Positions 9,415-19,014 are shown, counted from the stretch's first letter. The stretch is 64,000 nucleotides of DNA from an uncultured Flavobacteriales bacterium (GCA_946479285.1 CAMLFH010000022.1:1-64000); one strand, 5' to 3'. The notes: generated by a model from the sequence alone, not told the origin. Translations and numbers: made by a program.

Positions 9415-10197
9415 TCAACTTCTTCTGGTTTTTCGCCTTTCCCCGTTATCTGCTATAATAGCACTTTCTATTGGCCGCACCGGTTTTTTCTTCGGATGGT
9501 TTGGAAGCAACGGATAATGTTCCGGGGCGAATAAAATTTCCGATGGTAAAATTTCAGGTTTCCTCTCTTTAACGAGTATATCTGCCGGAGCGTCTTCTCC
9601 TGTTTCCGGGTCAATGAAATGAATAGTTCCTTCAGGATCCCATAGATCTATAGAAGGATCCGGAATATAAAACATCCCCATAGTTTGACCTAACATTGCT
9701 ATAATTTCAGGATCACAAATGACCTCGTAGTTATTCATTTTAAGATGTAAGTCAAAGACAAAAGCTGAATCGATTTTCACTTCCAAAGTTGAATCAGATT
9801 TAGCAGCGGCGAAGGGAATCAATGAATCCACTTGTTCTGTTTTAACCGGAATAGAATCCGTTTGTGCAAAAACGAAATCAGCACCCAAAAGATCACTTCC
9901 AAAGCAAACGAGCAATACTACTAAAAACTTTTGCCAAAACGGAATATTGGAAACCAGGATGTTTTGATCGATCTCAATGCGAATGCGCTGTAATTGGTGA
10001 TTATTAAACCTGCCGCACAACTTTTCTCCTCGTTTGTTTTTAAGGAAATTTTTGATCTCGCCATCGGATTGGGTGGTGAAATCAATTACACTCTTCTGGC
10101 AGGATTGGCAAAAACGACCGATAGAATCCATATGCATGACGTCCCACTTTTCGGAACAGGGATTTGGAACGACGATTTTAGCCCGATTTGGAGTCAT
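9415..10197 (-). CDS. Hypothetical protein with N-terminal Cys-rich Bacteroidota motif and one membrane segment
   Basis: Not assigned to a named family. The 260-residue protein begins with a motif I recognise from many Bacteroidota proteins: PCSEKW, then GRFCQSCQKSVIDFT, then a CGRF further on. It contains paired cysteines (CQSC) that could bind metal or form disulfides. One hydrophobic segment follows at about residues 88-112, ending in FVFAQ. The rest is acidic and low in order, with a proline/lysine-rich tail HPKKKPVRP. This suggests a single-pass inner-membrane protein with a cytoplasmic Cys domain. It lies in a leftward group of envelope genes, with the pseudogene just downstream. Confidence 0.75.
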   Translation of the reverse strand: MTPNRAKIVVPNPCSEKWDVMHMDSIGRFCQSCQKSVIDFTTQSDGEIKNFLKNKRGEKLCGRFNNHQLQRIRIEIDQNILVSNIPFWQKFLVVLLVCFGSDLLGADFVFAQTDSIPVKTEQVDSLIPFAAAKSDSTLEVKIDSAFVFDLHLKMNNYEVICDPEIIAMLGQTMGMFYIPDPSIDLWDPEGTIHFIDPETGEDAPADILVKERKPEILPSEILFAPEHYPLLPNHPKKKPVRPIESAIIADNGERRKTRRS

Positions 10198-10259
10198 AAA
10201 TAGATTAAGTGTATATTGAGAATTAAAAGGATTTACACTTTACCTTGAAATTGGTTCAA

Positions 10260-11108
10260 TTAGAAAGTGCAGCCAATCGTAATTCCCGCGTAAGGTTGAA
10301 CTTTAATTTCTGCTTCTCCTCCACGGGATGGGTATATATCCCGATTGGGCTGATATTCTACGTAAGGCATTCTGGCAAAAAGTAAATCTGCTCCCAGGAA
10401 AAAATGTTCGGTAAGCTGCTGTCGGAAATTATAACGAAAATAATACCCGCCTCTGTTGAATGCGTAATTCTTTGGTGCACGTAGAGAAGAGCTCTCTTCC
10501 TGCATTTTTAGGTAGCCTTGCAATTCATAATTTAAGCCGTAATAGACTCCTGCCGACAAACAATGTTGTCTTTTCAAACGATCCTGAGCACTCATCTCAT
10601 GGAGCACAAATGAAAACCCAAGAGAAGCAGAAAGCCGGTTGATGCTATTGATTACTTTGTAATTACCCTGATCATCCAGATCGTAGCTGTAATAATCGGT
10701 TCGAAGAGCTGCAAACTTGTAGTAAGTGATACCTAAGTCGAGCTGGAATTGTTTGTTGATCCAGGGACGAATCTTGTCGGTTACATCCGTTGGATCAATG
10801 CGCGGTTTTGGAGTGTTTACCAATGTCATTCCCAAAGAAATGTCTGACAAGGAATTCTTCCGTTTTACATCTCCGGGAGTTTTGTTACTTCTGATATTGA
10901 GATAACTGAATAGTTCCTGATTGTGCCTTGCGGTAATCGAAAAATATCGATTGAACCGATAACTTACTTTTCCCTGGATGTTAGCAGAGAAAGTTGATTG
11001 TAAACTGAGGTTTAGTGGTGAAATTTCTGCCACAAATCGGTCGTTAGTTTGCTGCCCGAATGAGATCGTCGAAAAAAGACAAAGCGAAATCAGAAATGTG
11101 TTTCTCAT
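10260..11108 (-). CDS. Putative outer-membrane beta-barrel protein
   Basis: A 282-residue exported protein of unknown function. It has a signal peptide (residues 1-18, ending in SFGQ), followed by alternating hydrophobic/polar stretches rich in Tyr and Phe, and ends with aromatic residues (ITIGCTF), all typical of outer-membrane beta-barrels. Segments such as KVSYRFNRYFSITARHNQE and GYYFRYNFRQQLTEHFFLG read as beta-hairpins. It lies 17 bases downstream of the 11126-11728 gene, so the two probably form an operon of envelope proteins. I cannot name a ligand or partner. Confidence 0.7.
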   Translation of the reverse strand: MRNTFLISLCLFSTISFGQQTNDRFVAEISPLNLSLQSTFSANIQGKVSYRFNRYFSITARHNQELFSYLNIRSNKTPGDVKRKNSLSDISLGMTLVNTPKPRIDPTDVTDKIRPWINKQFQLDLGITYYKFAALRTDYYSYDLDDQGNYKVINSINRLSASLGFSFVLHEMSAQDRLKRQHCLSAGVYYGLNYELQGYLKMQEESSSLRAPKNYAFNRGGYYFRYNFRQQLTEHFFLGADLLFARMPYVEYQPNRDIYPSRGGEAEIKVQPYAGITIGCTF

Positions 11109-11125
11109 ACTGGTTTTGATTTTGC

Positions 11126-11728
11126 TTATTTAAAAGTGTATCCCAAACTAAATCCAAACCATGGAATGGCTCTGTTTCCGATATTAAACACGTTATTGAA
11201 AAAGTAACTACTGGAGGTTAATGATCCGCCTCTGGTACTCCAGGTACTATTTACCACAGCGATATGCGGAGTCAACGTAGCTCTGAAGAATAACCCGCTT
11301 TTGTAAGGTTGAAAACGGTAGCCTATTTTGGGAGTTAGGTACGTGTACAGCCTTGAAAATGCCTGGTGTGATTCACCTTCAAACTCGGTGTGGAAGCGAT
11401 CATCAACTGCCTGGGTTGTCAATCCGATCCCAAGTTCTAAAAAACTTCTTTTTTTACCGTATAGCCAGTTGTAAGATACCGGAACTCCTATATATGCTCC
11501 ATCTCCGAATCCCAGTGACTTTGGAATAACAACAGCGCCGATTGTGAAAGACCGCTTCCAGTTCCCGGTAGAGTTGAAAAGCAAATCATAATTGAGTGAG
11601 CCGGAAAAGCCCTGACCGAATACTTCGGCATATACCGTGTGTTTGTTCTTGATGGGAGTTAACGTTTGCTGGCTAAATAATGGTGTTACAAAAGCCAGTT
11701 GAAGAATAATTAGGAATCCTTTTTTCAT
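11126..11728 (-). CDS. Putative outer-membrane beta-barrel protein (intact paralogue of the 9.1-9.4 kb pseudogene)
   Basis: A 200-residue exported protein with a signal peptide (residues 1-19, ending in LFSQ) and amphipathic beta-strands such as KIGYRFQPYKSGLFFRATL. It ends in GFSLGYTFK, with the terminal aromatic signature expected of an outer-membrane barrel. It is first in a probable two-gene leftward operon with the 282-residue barrel-like protein. A truncated, nonsense-bearing copy of its 3' half lies about 1.8 kb downstream, showing that the family duplicated locally. Function unknown. Confidence 0.7.
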   Translation of the reverse strand: MKKGFLIILQLAFVTPLFSQQTLTPIKNKHTVYAEVFGQGFSGSLNYDLLFNSTGNWKRSFTIGAVVIPKSLGFGDGAYIGVPVSYNWLYGKKRSFLELGIGLTTQAVDDRFHTEFEGESHQAFSRLYTYLTPKIGYRFQPYKSGLFFRATLTPHIAVVNSTWSTRGGSLTSSSYFFNNVFNIGNRAIPWFGFSLGYTFK

Positions 11729-11891
11729 ACGTTGATTTATTTAGGGTGAAAGTTTAATCATCAATCATTAATTGACAGATCATGTAACGCTATTGATCAC
11801 GAAGGAATAAATAATCTGAGATTTTAGGGATGTGAAATGACCATCTATGCACAGCGACTGAAAATTTTGGGATGCAGGATGAACATGGATC

Positions 11892-11928
11892 AAAAAAAAT
11901 CCCCGGTTGTTTGACAAACCGAGGATTT
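11892..11928 (-). terminator. Intrinsic terminator of pgk
   Basis: On the minus strand a 12-bp stem (AAATCCTCGGTT with AACCGGGGATTT, one T-G pair) around an 8-base loop is followed by an eight-T run. It begins 23 bases after the pgk stop codon. It is one of the clearest terminators in the window. Confidence 0.9.
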
Positions 11929-11950
11929 TCGATCGTATTGAATTTTTTAT

Positions 11951-13144
11951 TTAAGAACGAATGGCCTTGATTCCCGGCAATTCAATTCCTTCCAAATATT
12001 CTAACATTGCTCCGCCACCGGTGGAAACGTAGCTTACTTTGTCAGCCAATCCGAACTGATTGATCGCTGCAACGGAATCACCACCACCAATCAGTGAGAA
12101 AGCACCTTTTTCGGTGGCACGAACAATTGCCTGTGCTACTTCTGCTGTTCCTTTTTGGAAATTGCTCATCTCAAAAACTCCCATCGGGCCGTTCCACAAG
12201 ATCAATTTTGAATTTTCAATGATGTCAGCACATGCTTTGATAGAATCCGGACCAACGTCCAGCCCCATCCAACCTGCAGGAATCTCCCCGATTGGAACCA
12301 ATTGTGTGCTTGCGTTATTATCAAATTTATCCGCAACAATTGTATCTGTTGGAATGTATAAGTTCACTCCCTTTGCTTTCGCTTTTTCAATAATTTCTTT
12401 TGCAACGTTCAGGAAATCATCTTCAACCAATGAACTTCCAACTGCTCCGCCTTGTGCTTTTACGAACGTATAAGCCATTCCTCCACCAACAATCAGGTTG
12501 TCTACTTTTTCCAGTAAACGTTCAATGATCGTGATTTTGGAAGAAACTTTTGCTCCCCCAACAATTGCCGTTAAAGGCTTGTCATCACTGTTCAAAACGC
12601 GGTCTACGCTTTTGATCTCTTCTTCCAATAAGAAACCAAACATTTTATCATTCGGGAAGTAATTGGCAACAACTGTTGTGGAAGCGTGCGCACGGTGCGC
12701 TGTTCCGAAGGCGTCGTTTACATAACAATCTCCATGTTTTGCCAAATCAGCAGCAAAAGAATCTGTACCTGCAGTTTCCTGCTTGTAAAAACGAACATTT
12801 TCCAATAACAACACTTCACCGGGTTTCAAAGCAGAACTCATTTCCAACGCACTTGATCCGATACAATCTGAAGCGAATTTGATATTCTTCCCCAATAATT
12901 CTTCGATTCGGTGTTTGATGTGGCGCAAAGAGAATTTGTCTTCCGGACCTTCTTTCGGTCGACCCAAATGCGACATCAAAACCATACTTCCACCTTTTTC
13001 CAAAATGTGCTTGATGGTTGGCAAAGCTGCACGAATTCGAGTATCGTCAGTTACTTCCAGCGTTTCTTTGTTCAAAGGAACATTAAAATCTACGCGTACC
13101 AATGCACGCTTGTTTTGAAAATCGTAAGTTGCTATTGCTGCCAT
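11951..13144 (-). CDS. pgk: Phosphoglycerate kinase
   Basis: Transfers phosphate between 1,3-bisphosphoglycerate and ADP in glycolysis. The 397 residues match the usual bacterial length. Visible signatures are RVDFNVPLN near residue 17, the substrate-binding SHLGRPK near residue 59, ENVRFYKQE near residue 114, and the nucleotide-site GGGDSVAA near residue 350. The gene stands alone between a strong terminator and a well-matched promoter. Neighbouring glycolytic genes are absent. Confidence 0.97.
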   Translation of the reverse strand: MAAIATYDFQNKRALVRVDFNVPLNKETLEVTDDTRIRAALPTIKHILEKGGSMVLMSHLGRPKEGPEDKFSLRHIKHRIEELLGKNIKFASDCIGSSALEMSSALKPGEVLLLENVRFYKQETAGTDSFAADLAKHGDCYVNDAFGTAHRAHASTTVVANYFPNDKMFGFLLEEEIKSVDRVLNSDDKPLTAIVGGAKVSSKITIIERLLEKVDNLIVGGGMAYTFVKAQGGAVGSSLVEDDFLNVAKEIIEKAKAKGVNLYIPTDTIVADKFDNNASTQLVPIGEIPAGWMGLDVGPDSIKACADIIENSKLILWNGPMGVFEMSNFQKGTAEVAQAIVRATEKGAFSLIGGGDSVAAINQFGLADKVSYVSTGGGAMLEYLEGIELPGIKAIRS

Positions 13145-13166
13145 TAACGGAATCTTAATTTTGAGG

Positions 13167-13197
13167 CAAAGTTAGGGTAAAGATTGAAAATGGCAAA
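13167..13197 (-). promoter_or_regulatory. Promoter of pgk
   Basis: On the minus strand TTTG (13197-13194), a 19-base spacer and TAACTTTG (13174-13167) match the Bacteroidota -33/-7 consensus with correct spacing. The -7 box lies 23 bases before the pgk start. This is the best promoter match in the left half of the window. Confidence 0.6.
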
Positions 13198-13203
13198 TTG
13201 AAA

Positions 13204-14019
13204 TCACGCCAGCAAAAACCAAAGTCCCATCAAACCAAGTGGTAATTCCCACATAAACTCCAGTCTGAGTTGGTAACCAATCCGAAAAGGGATGAGGTGG
13301 CCAACTGCTCCGCAAAAAACCGTGAATGGAAGCAGCCAGTGAAACTCCAGGATGCTGGTTTGAATACCGAGTGCGATTAACAAAAGAATGAATCCGGCGT
13401 ATCTTGCCTTTTTTGCACCAATCAATTGAGGAACGGTTGACAGGGATTTCAGATCGTGGGCGAGATCGCGGTTATCAAAAGGAATGATCTGCGCAAAAAC
13501 AGAAATAAAGATCAATGTGGGGATTTCCCAGGTGATTCGTCCAAGTTGTTCCATGGAAGCGAAAGGAACCAGGATGATAAGTATCCAGCTGATGGAAATG
13601 AGGATGTTCTTTGCAAAAGGCAGATTGCGGATTCCGTTGCCAATAAGCGGGAGCGGCAGTGCGTAAAGTGTCACGATCACCCCATTCAAAGCTATGAGGA
13701 AAATGGTTCCCTTAGTTAGTGGAATATAGAATAGACAAACCAAACAGCAGATGAAATTGACGATAAACCAGGCGATTTGAAAGGTGTGGGTATTTTGCAT
13801 CCATAACAAACGCCGGTTTGAGCGGACTGTGTGTTTCAACTGACGCAAGCGAAATAAACGGTGAAGCTGATAGGCACTAACAGTTCCTGTGAAAGTCCAA
13901 AGAGCGAAAAGTTCCAGGTGTCTCAGGTTGAAATAACTTCCGATACCATAAACCAGGCTTGTTACACACAATGCAACCCAGCTGTTTGTATAAATCAATA
14001 TGCTGAGGATGGGCCGCAT
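13204..14019 (-). CDS. UbiA-like polytopic membrane protein
   Basis: A 271-residue protein with about seven to eight hydrophobic segments. It resembles UbiA-superfamily prenyltransferases in overall length and in DNRDLAHDLKSL near residue 198, where the second Asp-rich motif is expected. The first Asp-rich motif normally found between TM2 and TM3 (NDxxDxxxD) is not evident; that region reads SAYQLHRLFRLRQL. It may therefore be a divergent or non-canonical member. It follows the GT9 gene by one base and ends a leftward run of envelope genes. A prenyl-transfer role for lipid or quinone is possible but unproven. Confidence 0.6.
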   Translation of the reverse strand: MRPILSILIYTNSWVALCVTSLVYGIGSYFNLRHLELFALWTFTGTVSAYQLHRLFRLRQLKHTVRSNRRLLWMQNTHTFQIAWFIVNFICCLVCLFYIPLTKGTIFLIALNGVIVTLYALPLPLIGNGIRNLPFAKNILISISWILIILVPFASMEQLGRITWEIPTLIFISVFAQIIPFDNRDLAHDLKSLSTVPQLIGAKKARYAGFILLLIALGIQTSILEFHWLLPFTVFCGAVGHLIPFRIGYQLRLEFMWELPLGLMGLWFLLA

Positions 14020-14020
14020 G

Positions 14021-15037
14021 TTACACGGTTATTTCGGAGAATACAGTTTCCACTGAAATTTGAGAAATACAGTCGCACTCTTTTTTCTCTTTGCATTTTG
14101 GACATTCGGGATCGAACACTAATGCTGTAGAACGAGTTCCTAAAGGCTTCCACCTTCCGGGATGAATAGGAATCCTGGGAGAGAATAAACCGATTGCTTT
14201 GGTGTCCAGGAAACCGGCAATATGCAGCGGTCCGGTGCTGCAGGCAACCAAAGCCGAAGCATTTTTTATGAGCCAGATCAATTGATCAATACTCAGTTTT
14301 CCGGTAGAATCGTGGCATTTCTCATTTTCAGGAATCAAATTGCGGAATTGCTGACCTTCCGGTTCCGTTCCGGTAAAAACAACTTCGTAACCGTTTCCGA
14401 TTAACTTAGCGGCTAGTTCCGTGTACTTCTCGATCGGCCATTCGCGGGCACTTCCCTGGGACTTGGGATGAAGAACTACGTATTGTTTATTCAGAAGTGC
14501 TTCGAATTCCTCCGGGAGCTCTTGCTTTTCTATGCTAAAAAAAGACGTGTATTTATTGACCTGCTCGAAAGATGGAATTTCTGTTAACCCAAAAGGGCGC
14601 AGCAATTCGAAATTTAGCTGCGATTCGTGGAGTGGTGATTTTTTCCGGGTAAAATCGGGCCTTACATTGCATGTGGTCAAATGAAAAAGTCGGTGAGAGG
14701 TCCCGATGCGGGTAGGAACTTTTGCTTTTTTGAAAACTTTTGACAGTTCTTTTTTGGGAAAAACATGCACCACAGCATCAATTCCTAGACTTTCTATCGC
14801 ATCTGCCTGTTCTTTTTTGGGCAAAGTGAACAAATCGTCGACTTTAACAATATCGTCAATTGCTGCAAAGTATTTTACAATAGGCGCTGTATAATTCCTG
14901 CAAATGAAAGTAATGCGGCAAGTTGGGAATTGTTCTTTTAACCAGGCAGTGATGGGAAGAGTTAGAAGTACGTCGCCAATGCTGTCCACGCGACTGATTG
15001 CAATGTGTTTTCCGTTCCAATTCTTATTTTCCTTCAC
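14021..15037 (-). CDS. Glycosyltransferase family 9 (heptosyltransferase-like)
   Basis: A 338-residue protein of the ADP-heptose:LPS heptosyltransferase fold. It shows the N-terminal ISRVDSIGDVLLTLP, the mid-protein YVVLHPKSQGSAREWP and the C-terminal nucleotide-sugar site VACSTGPLHIAGFL. The extreme C terminus carries a tight cysteine group (CPKCKEKKECDC) preceded by FDPE, an extra feature not needed for the fold that may bind a metal. It overlaps the upstream GT2 gene by 14 bases and abuts the UbiA-like gene, so it is translationally coupled. Likely role: lipopolysaccharide core or similar glycolipid assembly; acceptor and sugar are not readable. Confidence 0.85.
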   Translation of the reverse strand: MKENKNWNGKHIAISRVDSIGDVLLTLPITAWLKEQFPTCRITFICRNYTAPIVKYFAAIDDIVKVDDLFTLPKKEQADAIESLGIDAVVHVFPKKELSKVFKKAKVPTRIGTSHRLFHLTTCNVRPDFTRKKSPLHESQLNFELLRPFGLTEIPSFEQVNKYTSFFSIEKQELPEEFEALLNKQYVVLHPKSQGSAREWPIEKYTELAAKLIGNGYEVVFTGTEPEGQQFRNLIPENEKCHDSTGKLSIDQLIWLIKNASALVACSTGPLHIAGFLDTKAIGLFSPRIPIHPGRWKPLGTRSTALVFDPECPKCKEKKECDCISQISVETVFSEITV

Positions 15038-15779
15038 GATTCAGTCTTCTTAGTTCTTTGTACTTTAAAACGTTGGATTGGGCGCTGATCTGGGCAATTT
15101 TGAATCCTTTCCAGCCATCCAGAAACCCTAATTTAATAAAATACATGGCAACAAAACGACCTAAAGCGCTAATGGCAGGTTTTAGAGGGCCTGCTTTCTT
15201 CCCTCTTGCGTGAAATTTCTTCGCAGTGAGCAGGGAGTATTTATCTGCTCTTGCACGGTGATCTTTGTAAGAATAATAGGAATAGTGTTCCAGGATTCCT
15301 TTAAATATCTTCGTTTCGGAAGGTGGATGAACCAATTCTTCATGTACGTATTCGCCCGACCAGTAAGAACCTTTTTTTGGGAATAAACGTGGTTTCACAT
15401 CCGGAAACCAGCCGCTGTGACGGATCCATTTCCCCATGTAGTTGGTCATGCGATTGACAGAATAAGTTCCGGAAAATCCCTTTTCTTTCTCTGCTTTGAT
15501 TTCCTGGTATAATTCTTCGCTCAATGCTTCATCCGCATCCAAAGAAAGGATGTAATCGGAAGAAGTAAGATCGTTCAGGTAATTTTTGCTTGCGGAATAA
15601 CCTTCCCAGGCTCTTTGTTCGAAACGCACCTGGTATTTAGCACAGATGGCAGCAGTTTTATCCGTAGAAAAAGCATCCAATACAATGATTTCATCTGCCA
15701 GGTCACGGACCGACTTCAGACAACGTTCGATGTTGCGCTCTTCGTTTAATGTGATGATAACAACTGCAAGCGTATTCAT
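15024..15779 (-). CDS. Glycosyltransferase family 2 (WaaE/KdtX-like)
   Basis: A 251-residue GT-A enzyme. Motifs are IITLNEERNIERCLKSV near residue 8, the first Asp site DEIIVLDAFSTDKT, and the DXD-like LSLDADEALS near residue 100. This arrangement, including QRAWEGYSASKNY, is that of LPS core beta-glucosyltransferases of the WaaE type. The 3' end overlaps the GT9 gene by 14 bases, suggesting that the two act on one envelope glycan. The lytic transglycosylase gene lies 7 bases upstream on the same strand. Confidence 0.88.
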   Translation of the reverse strand: MNTLAVVIITLNEERNIERCLKSVRDLADEIIVLDAFSTDKTAAICAKYQVRFEQRAWEGYSASKNYLNDLTSSDYILSLDADEALSEELYQEIKAEKEKGFSGTYSVNRMTNYMGKWIRHSGWFPDVKPRLFPKKGSYWSGEYVHEELVHPPSETKIFKGILEHYSYYSYKDHRARADKYSLLTAKKFHARGKKAGPLKPAISALGRFVAMYFIKLGFLDGWKGFKIAQISAQSNVLKYKELRRLNREGK

Positions 15780-15786
15780 AAGCAGG

Positions 15787-17382
15787 TTATTTTATACGTA
15801 CACGTTGTCCGGCACGAATGCGGCTTGGAGAAACTCCCGGATTGAGACGCGTCAATTGATTGACAGTCAGACCATGTCTGGATGCAATTTTGGAATACGT
15901 ATCTCCGCTTCGAATGGTGTAATATTTTTTGACTGGCGGTGCCTGAATGGGCGGAACAGGTTTATTTGTTGCATTCTCTATACTATCTGCAACGGCTTCC
16001 TGGTAATCTTCATTTTCCACCGTGGTACTGACCTTGGTCTGAATTTTCAGTAATTGATTTACCGTAATCCGTGCGGTAGTCAAATCGTTCCAATCCATCA
16101 ATTCCTGGATAGCAACATTGTACTGAGCAGCGATGCTTCCAAGACTTTCACCGGCTTTCACTTTGTGATACGTGTAATTGATCGTTGTAACCACTTTGGT
16201 TTTTGGAACGTCGATCTTAGTATTTACCGGATTTGAAATAACCAGTTGATCGTTTTGAGGATCCACAGCCACATCTGTCGGCAATTTATAGCCTCCTAAA
16301 CCGTAAATGCGTTGTTCTAAAGCATAAAGAGAATCTTCCAAACTCACCAATAAACCGATTTTCTGAAGCGGTCCGGTTACACATTGTTTAGGGATTGTTG
16401 GCGGAATGTAAGATGTTTTATACACCGGGTTCAAGCTTTGAATATCTTCCACCGACCAGGAAACCAATTTTTCAATCGTCTGCATGTGGATTCCGCGGTT
16501 CAGACAAAGCGTATCCAGCTGGTAAAAGTGCATTTTTGGTTCTGCGGGAAGCAAATTATGTTCTGCGTGATAAGTCATCAAATAAGTTGCAGCAATGAAA
16601 TTCGGAACATATCCTTGTGTTTCACGCGGTAAGAATGGTCTTATTTCCCAGTACGTTCTTTTCCCTCCGGAGCGGCGAATTGCTTTGTTTACGTTTCCGG
16701 GACCGGCATTGTATGCAGCTAGAGCCAGGTTCCAATCGCCATAGATATCGTATAATTTCTTCAGGTAACGACATGCTGCATCGGTTGCTTTCACCGGATC
16801 CATGCGCTCATCCATGTAGGAGTTTTCTTTTAAGCCGTATTGTTTTCCGGTTGCATACATAAACTGCCACAAACCAAGAGCTCCGGCTCTGGATTTAACC
16901 TGTGGTCTCAAACCACTTTCGATCACAGAAAGGTATTTCAATTCAAGCGGAAGACCATATTCGGATAGTTTCTCTTCATAAAGGTCAAAGTACAAACGAC
17001 CGCGGCCCAAGGCCACACGCACAAAATTCCGGCGGTTTTGAGCGAAAAACTTAATGGTGGTCAAAGAAACGTTGTTGCAGTCAAAACCGAAAGTGGAAAC
17101 CTCATTCAGTTTAGCCAATCGCTTGCAGTAATCTTCGTCTGAAAATAAAGGAACTGTTCCTGCTTCATAATCCAATGCGTCAACGATCGAATCATAATTC
17201 ATGCCTTTGGAGAAATCATCGTAGTAATGACTCAGACTTTGTTCAACTATTCGGATAAATACTTCCCCGGTTACGGTATCCTTCACGGGTGGTTTGGTTC
17301 TGCGCTGCGCCATCAAAGGAGATGAATTCAGCAACGTCATAAAAAACAAAAGAAGTACTATTCCGAATCGTTTCATAGGCAA
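15787..17382 (-). CDS. MltD-like lytic transglycosylase with two LysM domains
   Basis: Exported peptidoglycan lytic transglycosylase of 531 residues. After a signal peptide (1-25) and about 90 linker residues comes an SLT domain with catalytic Glu in LSVIESGLRP, the structural motif SRAGALGLWQFM and LALAAYNAGPGNV. Two LysM repeats follow: YHKVKAGESLGSIAAQYNV near residue 405 and YYTIRSGDTYSKIASRHGL near residue 487. The domain order matches MltD. It should cleave glycan strands in the periplasm while LysM binds peptidoglycan. It is 8 bases from gatA, in a leftward run beginning at tatA. Confidence 0.93.
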   Translation of the reverse strand: MPMKRFGIVLLLFFMTLLNSSPLMAQRRTKPPVKDTVTGEVFIRIVEQSLSHYYDDFSKGMNYDSIVDALDYEAGTVPLFSDEDYCKRLAKLNEVSTFGFDCNNVSLTTIKFFAQNRRNFVRVALGRGRLYFDLYEEKLSEYGLPLELKYLSVIESGLRPQVKSRAGALGLWQFMYATGKQYGLKENSYMDERMDPVKATDAACRYLKKLYDIYGDWNLALAAYNAGPGNVNKAIRRSGGKRTYWEIRPFLPRETQGYVPNFIAATYLMTYHAEHNLLPAEPKMHFYQLDTLCLNRGIHMQTIEKLVSWSVEDIQSLNPVYKTSYIPPTIPKQCVTGPLQKIGLLVSLEDSLYALEQRIYGLGGYKLPTDVAVDPQNDQLVISNPVNTKIDVPKTKVVTTINYTYHKVKAGESLGSIAAQYNVAIQELMDWNDLTTARITVNQLLKIQTKVSTTVENEDYQEAVADSIENATNKPVPPIQAPPVKKYYTIRSGDTYSKIASRHGLTVNQLTRLNPGVSPSRIRAGQRVRIK

Positions 17383-17390
17383 AATGGGAT

Positions 17391-18797
17391 TTAATTAGTT
17401 AGGATCTGATCAGCCAACGAGAAAATAGCTTCTTCATTGAAATCATCAGCCATAATTTGCAGACTCATAGGCAATCCATTGCTGTGTGTTCCCTGTGGAA
17501 TGGCAATTGCAGGATTTCCTGTTAAGTTCGCATGTACAGTAAAAATATCTTGTAAATACATCTGGATCGGGTCGTTTATGGATCCGAACTCAAATGCAGT
17601 GGAAGGCGTTGTTGGTAAGATCATCAGGTCAAACTGACTGAAAATCTCTTTGGTTTTGTTTTTCAAAACGCGACGCACCTTCATTCCTTTGGTGTAAAAA
17701 GCATCGTAATATCCGTGAGACAATACGAATGTTCCTGCCATAATACGGCGTTTAACTTCCGTTCCGAATCCTTCGGAGCGCGAAAGTGTATAGGTTTGTT
17801 CCACTCCTTTTGCTTGGGGAGATTGATATCCATAATGAACACCGTCGAACCTTGAAAGATTGGAGGATGCTTCTGCGGTTGTCAAAACGTAATACGTCGG
17901 AACTAAATATTCGAGGTAAGGAAAGCTCACTCCTTCAACGGTATGACCTAAGGCACGCAAATCGGAAATTGTTTTTTCCAGCATGGTACGTACTTCCGGG
18001 TCCATGTTTTCGTTTTCGAGGGCTTCCTTCAAATAAGCAATTTTCTTTTTCCCGATAGCGGGAATAGCTGTTGAGAAACCAACGGGTTTGGAAGAACTGG
18101 TTGCATCCATTTTGTCCTTCCCGGCAATGATTTCCATTACCAAAACCAGGTCCTCCAGGTTATTCGCAAATGGGCCAACCTGATCAAAAGAAGATGCATA
18201 AGCAATTAAGCCATAGCGGCTCACTCTTCCATAAGTTGGCTTGAATCCGAAAGTTCCTGTAAATGAAGCCGGCTGCCTGATTGATCCTCCGGTATCCGAA
18301 CCCAATGCTACTGTGCACATTCCTGCAGAAACAGAAACGGCAGAACCTCCTGACGAGCCTCCGGGTACATGGGTTGGTCTGAGATTGTTTTTCACCGGAC
18401 CGTATGCGGAATTTTCGTTGGAGCTTCCCATTGCAAACTCATCACAATTCAAACGACCGATGATCACAGCATCTTCTGCCAAAAGTCTTTCTACAACTGT
18501 TGCAGAATAAAGTGATTCGAAACCTCCAAGGATTTTAGAGCTTGCACTTACTTTGTGACCTTTGTAGCAAATGTTATCTTTCAGGCCGATAACCATTCCT
18601 GCCAATCTACCTGCTTTTCCGGAAGTTCGTTTTTGATCCACCATACGAGCCTGGTCCAATGCGCTTTCTGTAAATACTTCCAAAAAGGCATTCAGATCTT
18701 TGTTCTTTTCAATTTGCTCTAAGTATGAATGCACGATACTCTCCACAGTTTTCCCTGCGGAGAGTGCAACTTTTACTTCCGAAAATGTTTTATACAT
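17391..18797 (-). CDS. gatA: Asp-tRNA(Asn)/Glu-tRNA(Gln) amidotransferase subunit A
   Basis: Catalytic amidase subunit of GatCAB that releases ammonia from glutamine. The 468 residues carry the amidase-signature Ser-cisSer-Lys triad: Lys in GLKDNICYKGHKV near residue 73, then GGSSGGSAVSVSAG and GSDTGGSIRQPAS around residues 145-175. Its partner gatC is encoded 11 kb away on the opposite strand. It is 27 bases downstream of tatA and probably shares its transcript. Confidence 0.96.
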   Translation of the reverse strand: MYKTFSEVKVALSAGKTVESIVHSYLEQIEKNKDLNAFLEVFTESALDQARMVDQKRTSGKAGRLAGMVIGLKDNICYKGHKVSASSKILGGFESLYSATVVERLLAEDAVIIGRLNCDEFAMGSSNENSAYGPVKNNLRPTHVPGGSSGGSAVSVSAGMCTVALGSDTGGSIRQPASFTGTFGFKPTYGRVSRYGLIAYASSFDQVGPFANNLEDLVLVMEIIAGKDKMDATSSSKPVGFSTAIPAIGKKKIAYLKEALENENMDPEVRTMLEKTISDLRALGHTVEGVSFPYLEYLVPTYYVLTTAEASSNLSRFDGVHYGYQSPQAKGVEQTYTLSRSEGFGTEVKRRIMAGTFVLSHGYYDAFYTKGMKVRRVLKNKTKEIFSQFDLMILPTTPSTAFEFGSINDPIQMYLQDIFTVHANLTGNPAIAIPQGTHSNGLPMSLQIMADDFNEEAIFSLADQILTN

Positions 18798-18824
18798 GTA
18801 GAATGGATTGGCTTAAGCTTAAAT

Positions 18825-18998
18825 CTATTTTTTCTCCTCCGTAGTGGATGGAGCAGCTCCCTCTTCGCCTTTGCTAGCGTCTTTGAATTCCTTGATCCCT
18901 TTTCCAAGACCTTTCATCAATTCAGGAATTTTCTTACCACCAAATAACAAAAGAACTACAGCAAGGATTAAAATAATTTCTGTTGCACCTAATTTCAT
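18825..18998 (-). CDS. tatA: Sec-independent (Tat) translocase subunit TatA
   Basis: A 57-residue protein with the TatA architecture. A short N terminus leads into a single membrane helix ([20 protein letters not shown]), then the FGGKKIPEL hinge, an amphipathic helix ([15 protein letters not shown]), and a charged tail ending in EEKK. TatA polymerises to form the pore for folded proteins in the twin-arginine pathway. The start is the only ATG compatible with the membrane helix. gatA follows 27 bases later. No tatC is present in the window. Confidence 0.93.
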   Translation of the reverse strand: MKLGATEIILILAVVLLLFGGKKIPELMKGLGKGIKEFKDASKGEEGAAPSTTEEKK

Positions 18999-19014
18999 AA
19001 CTTCTAATTTGTTG

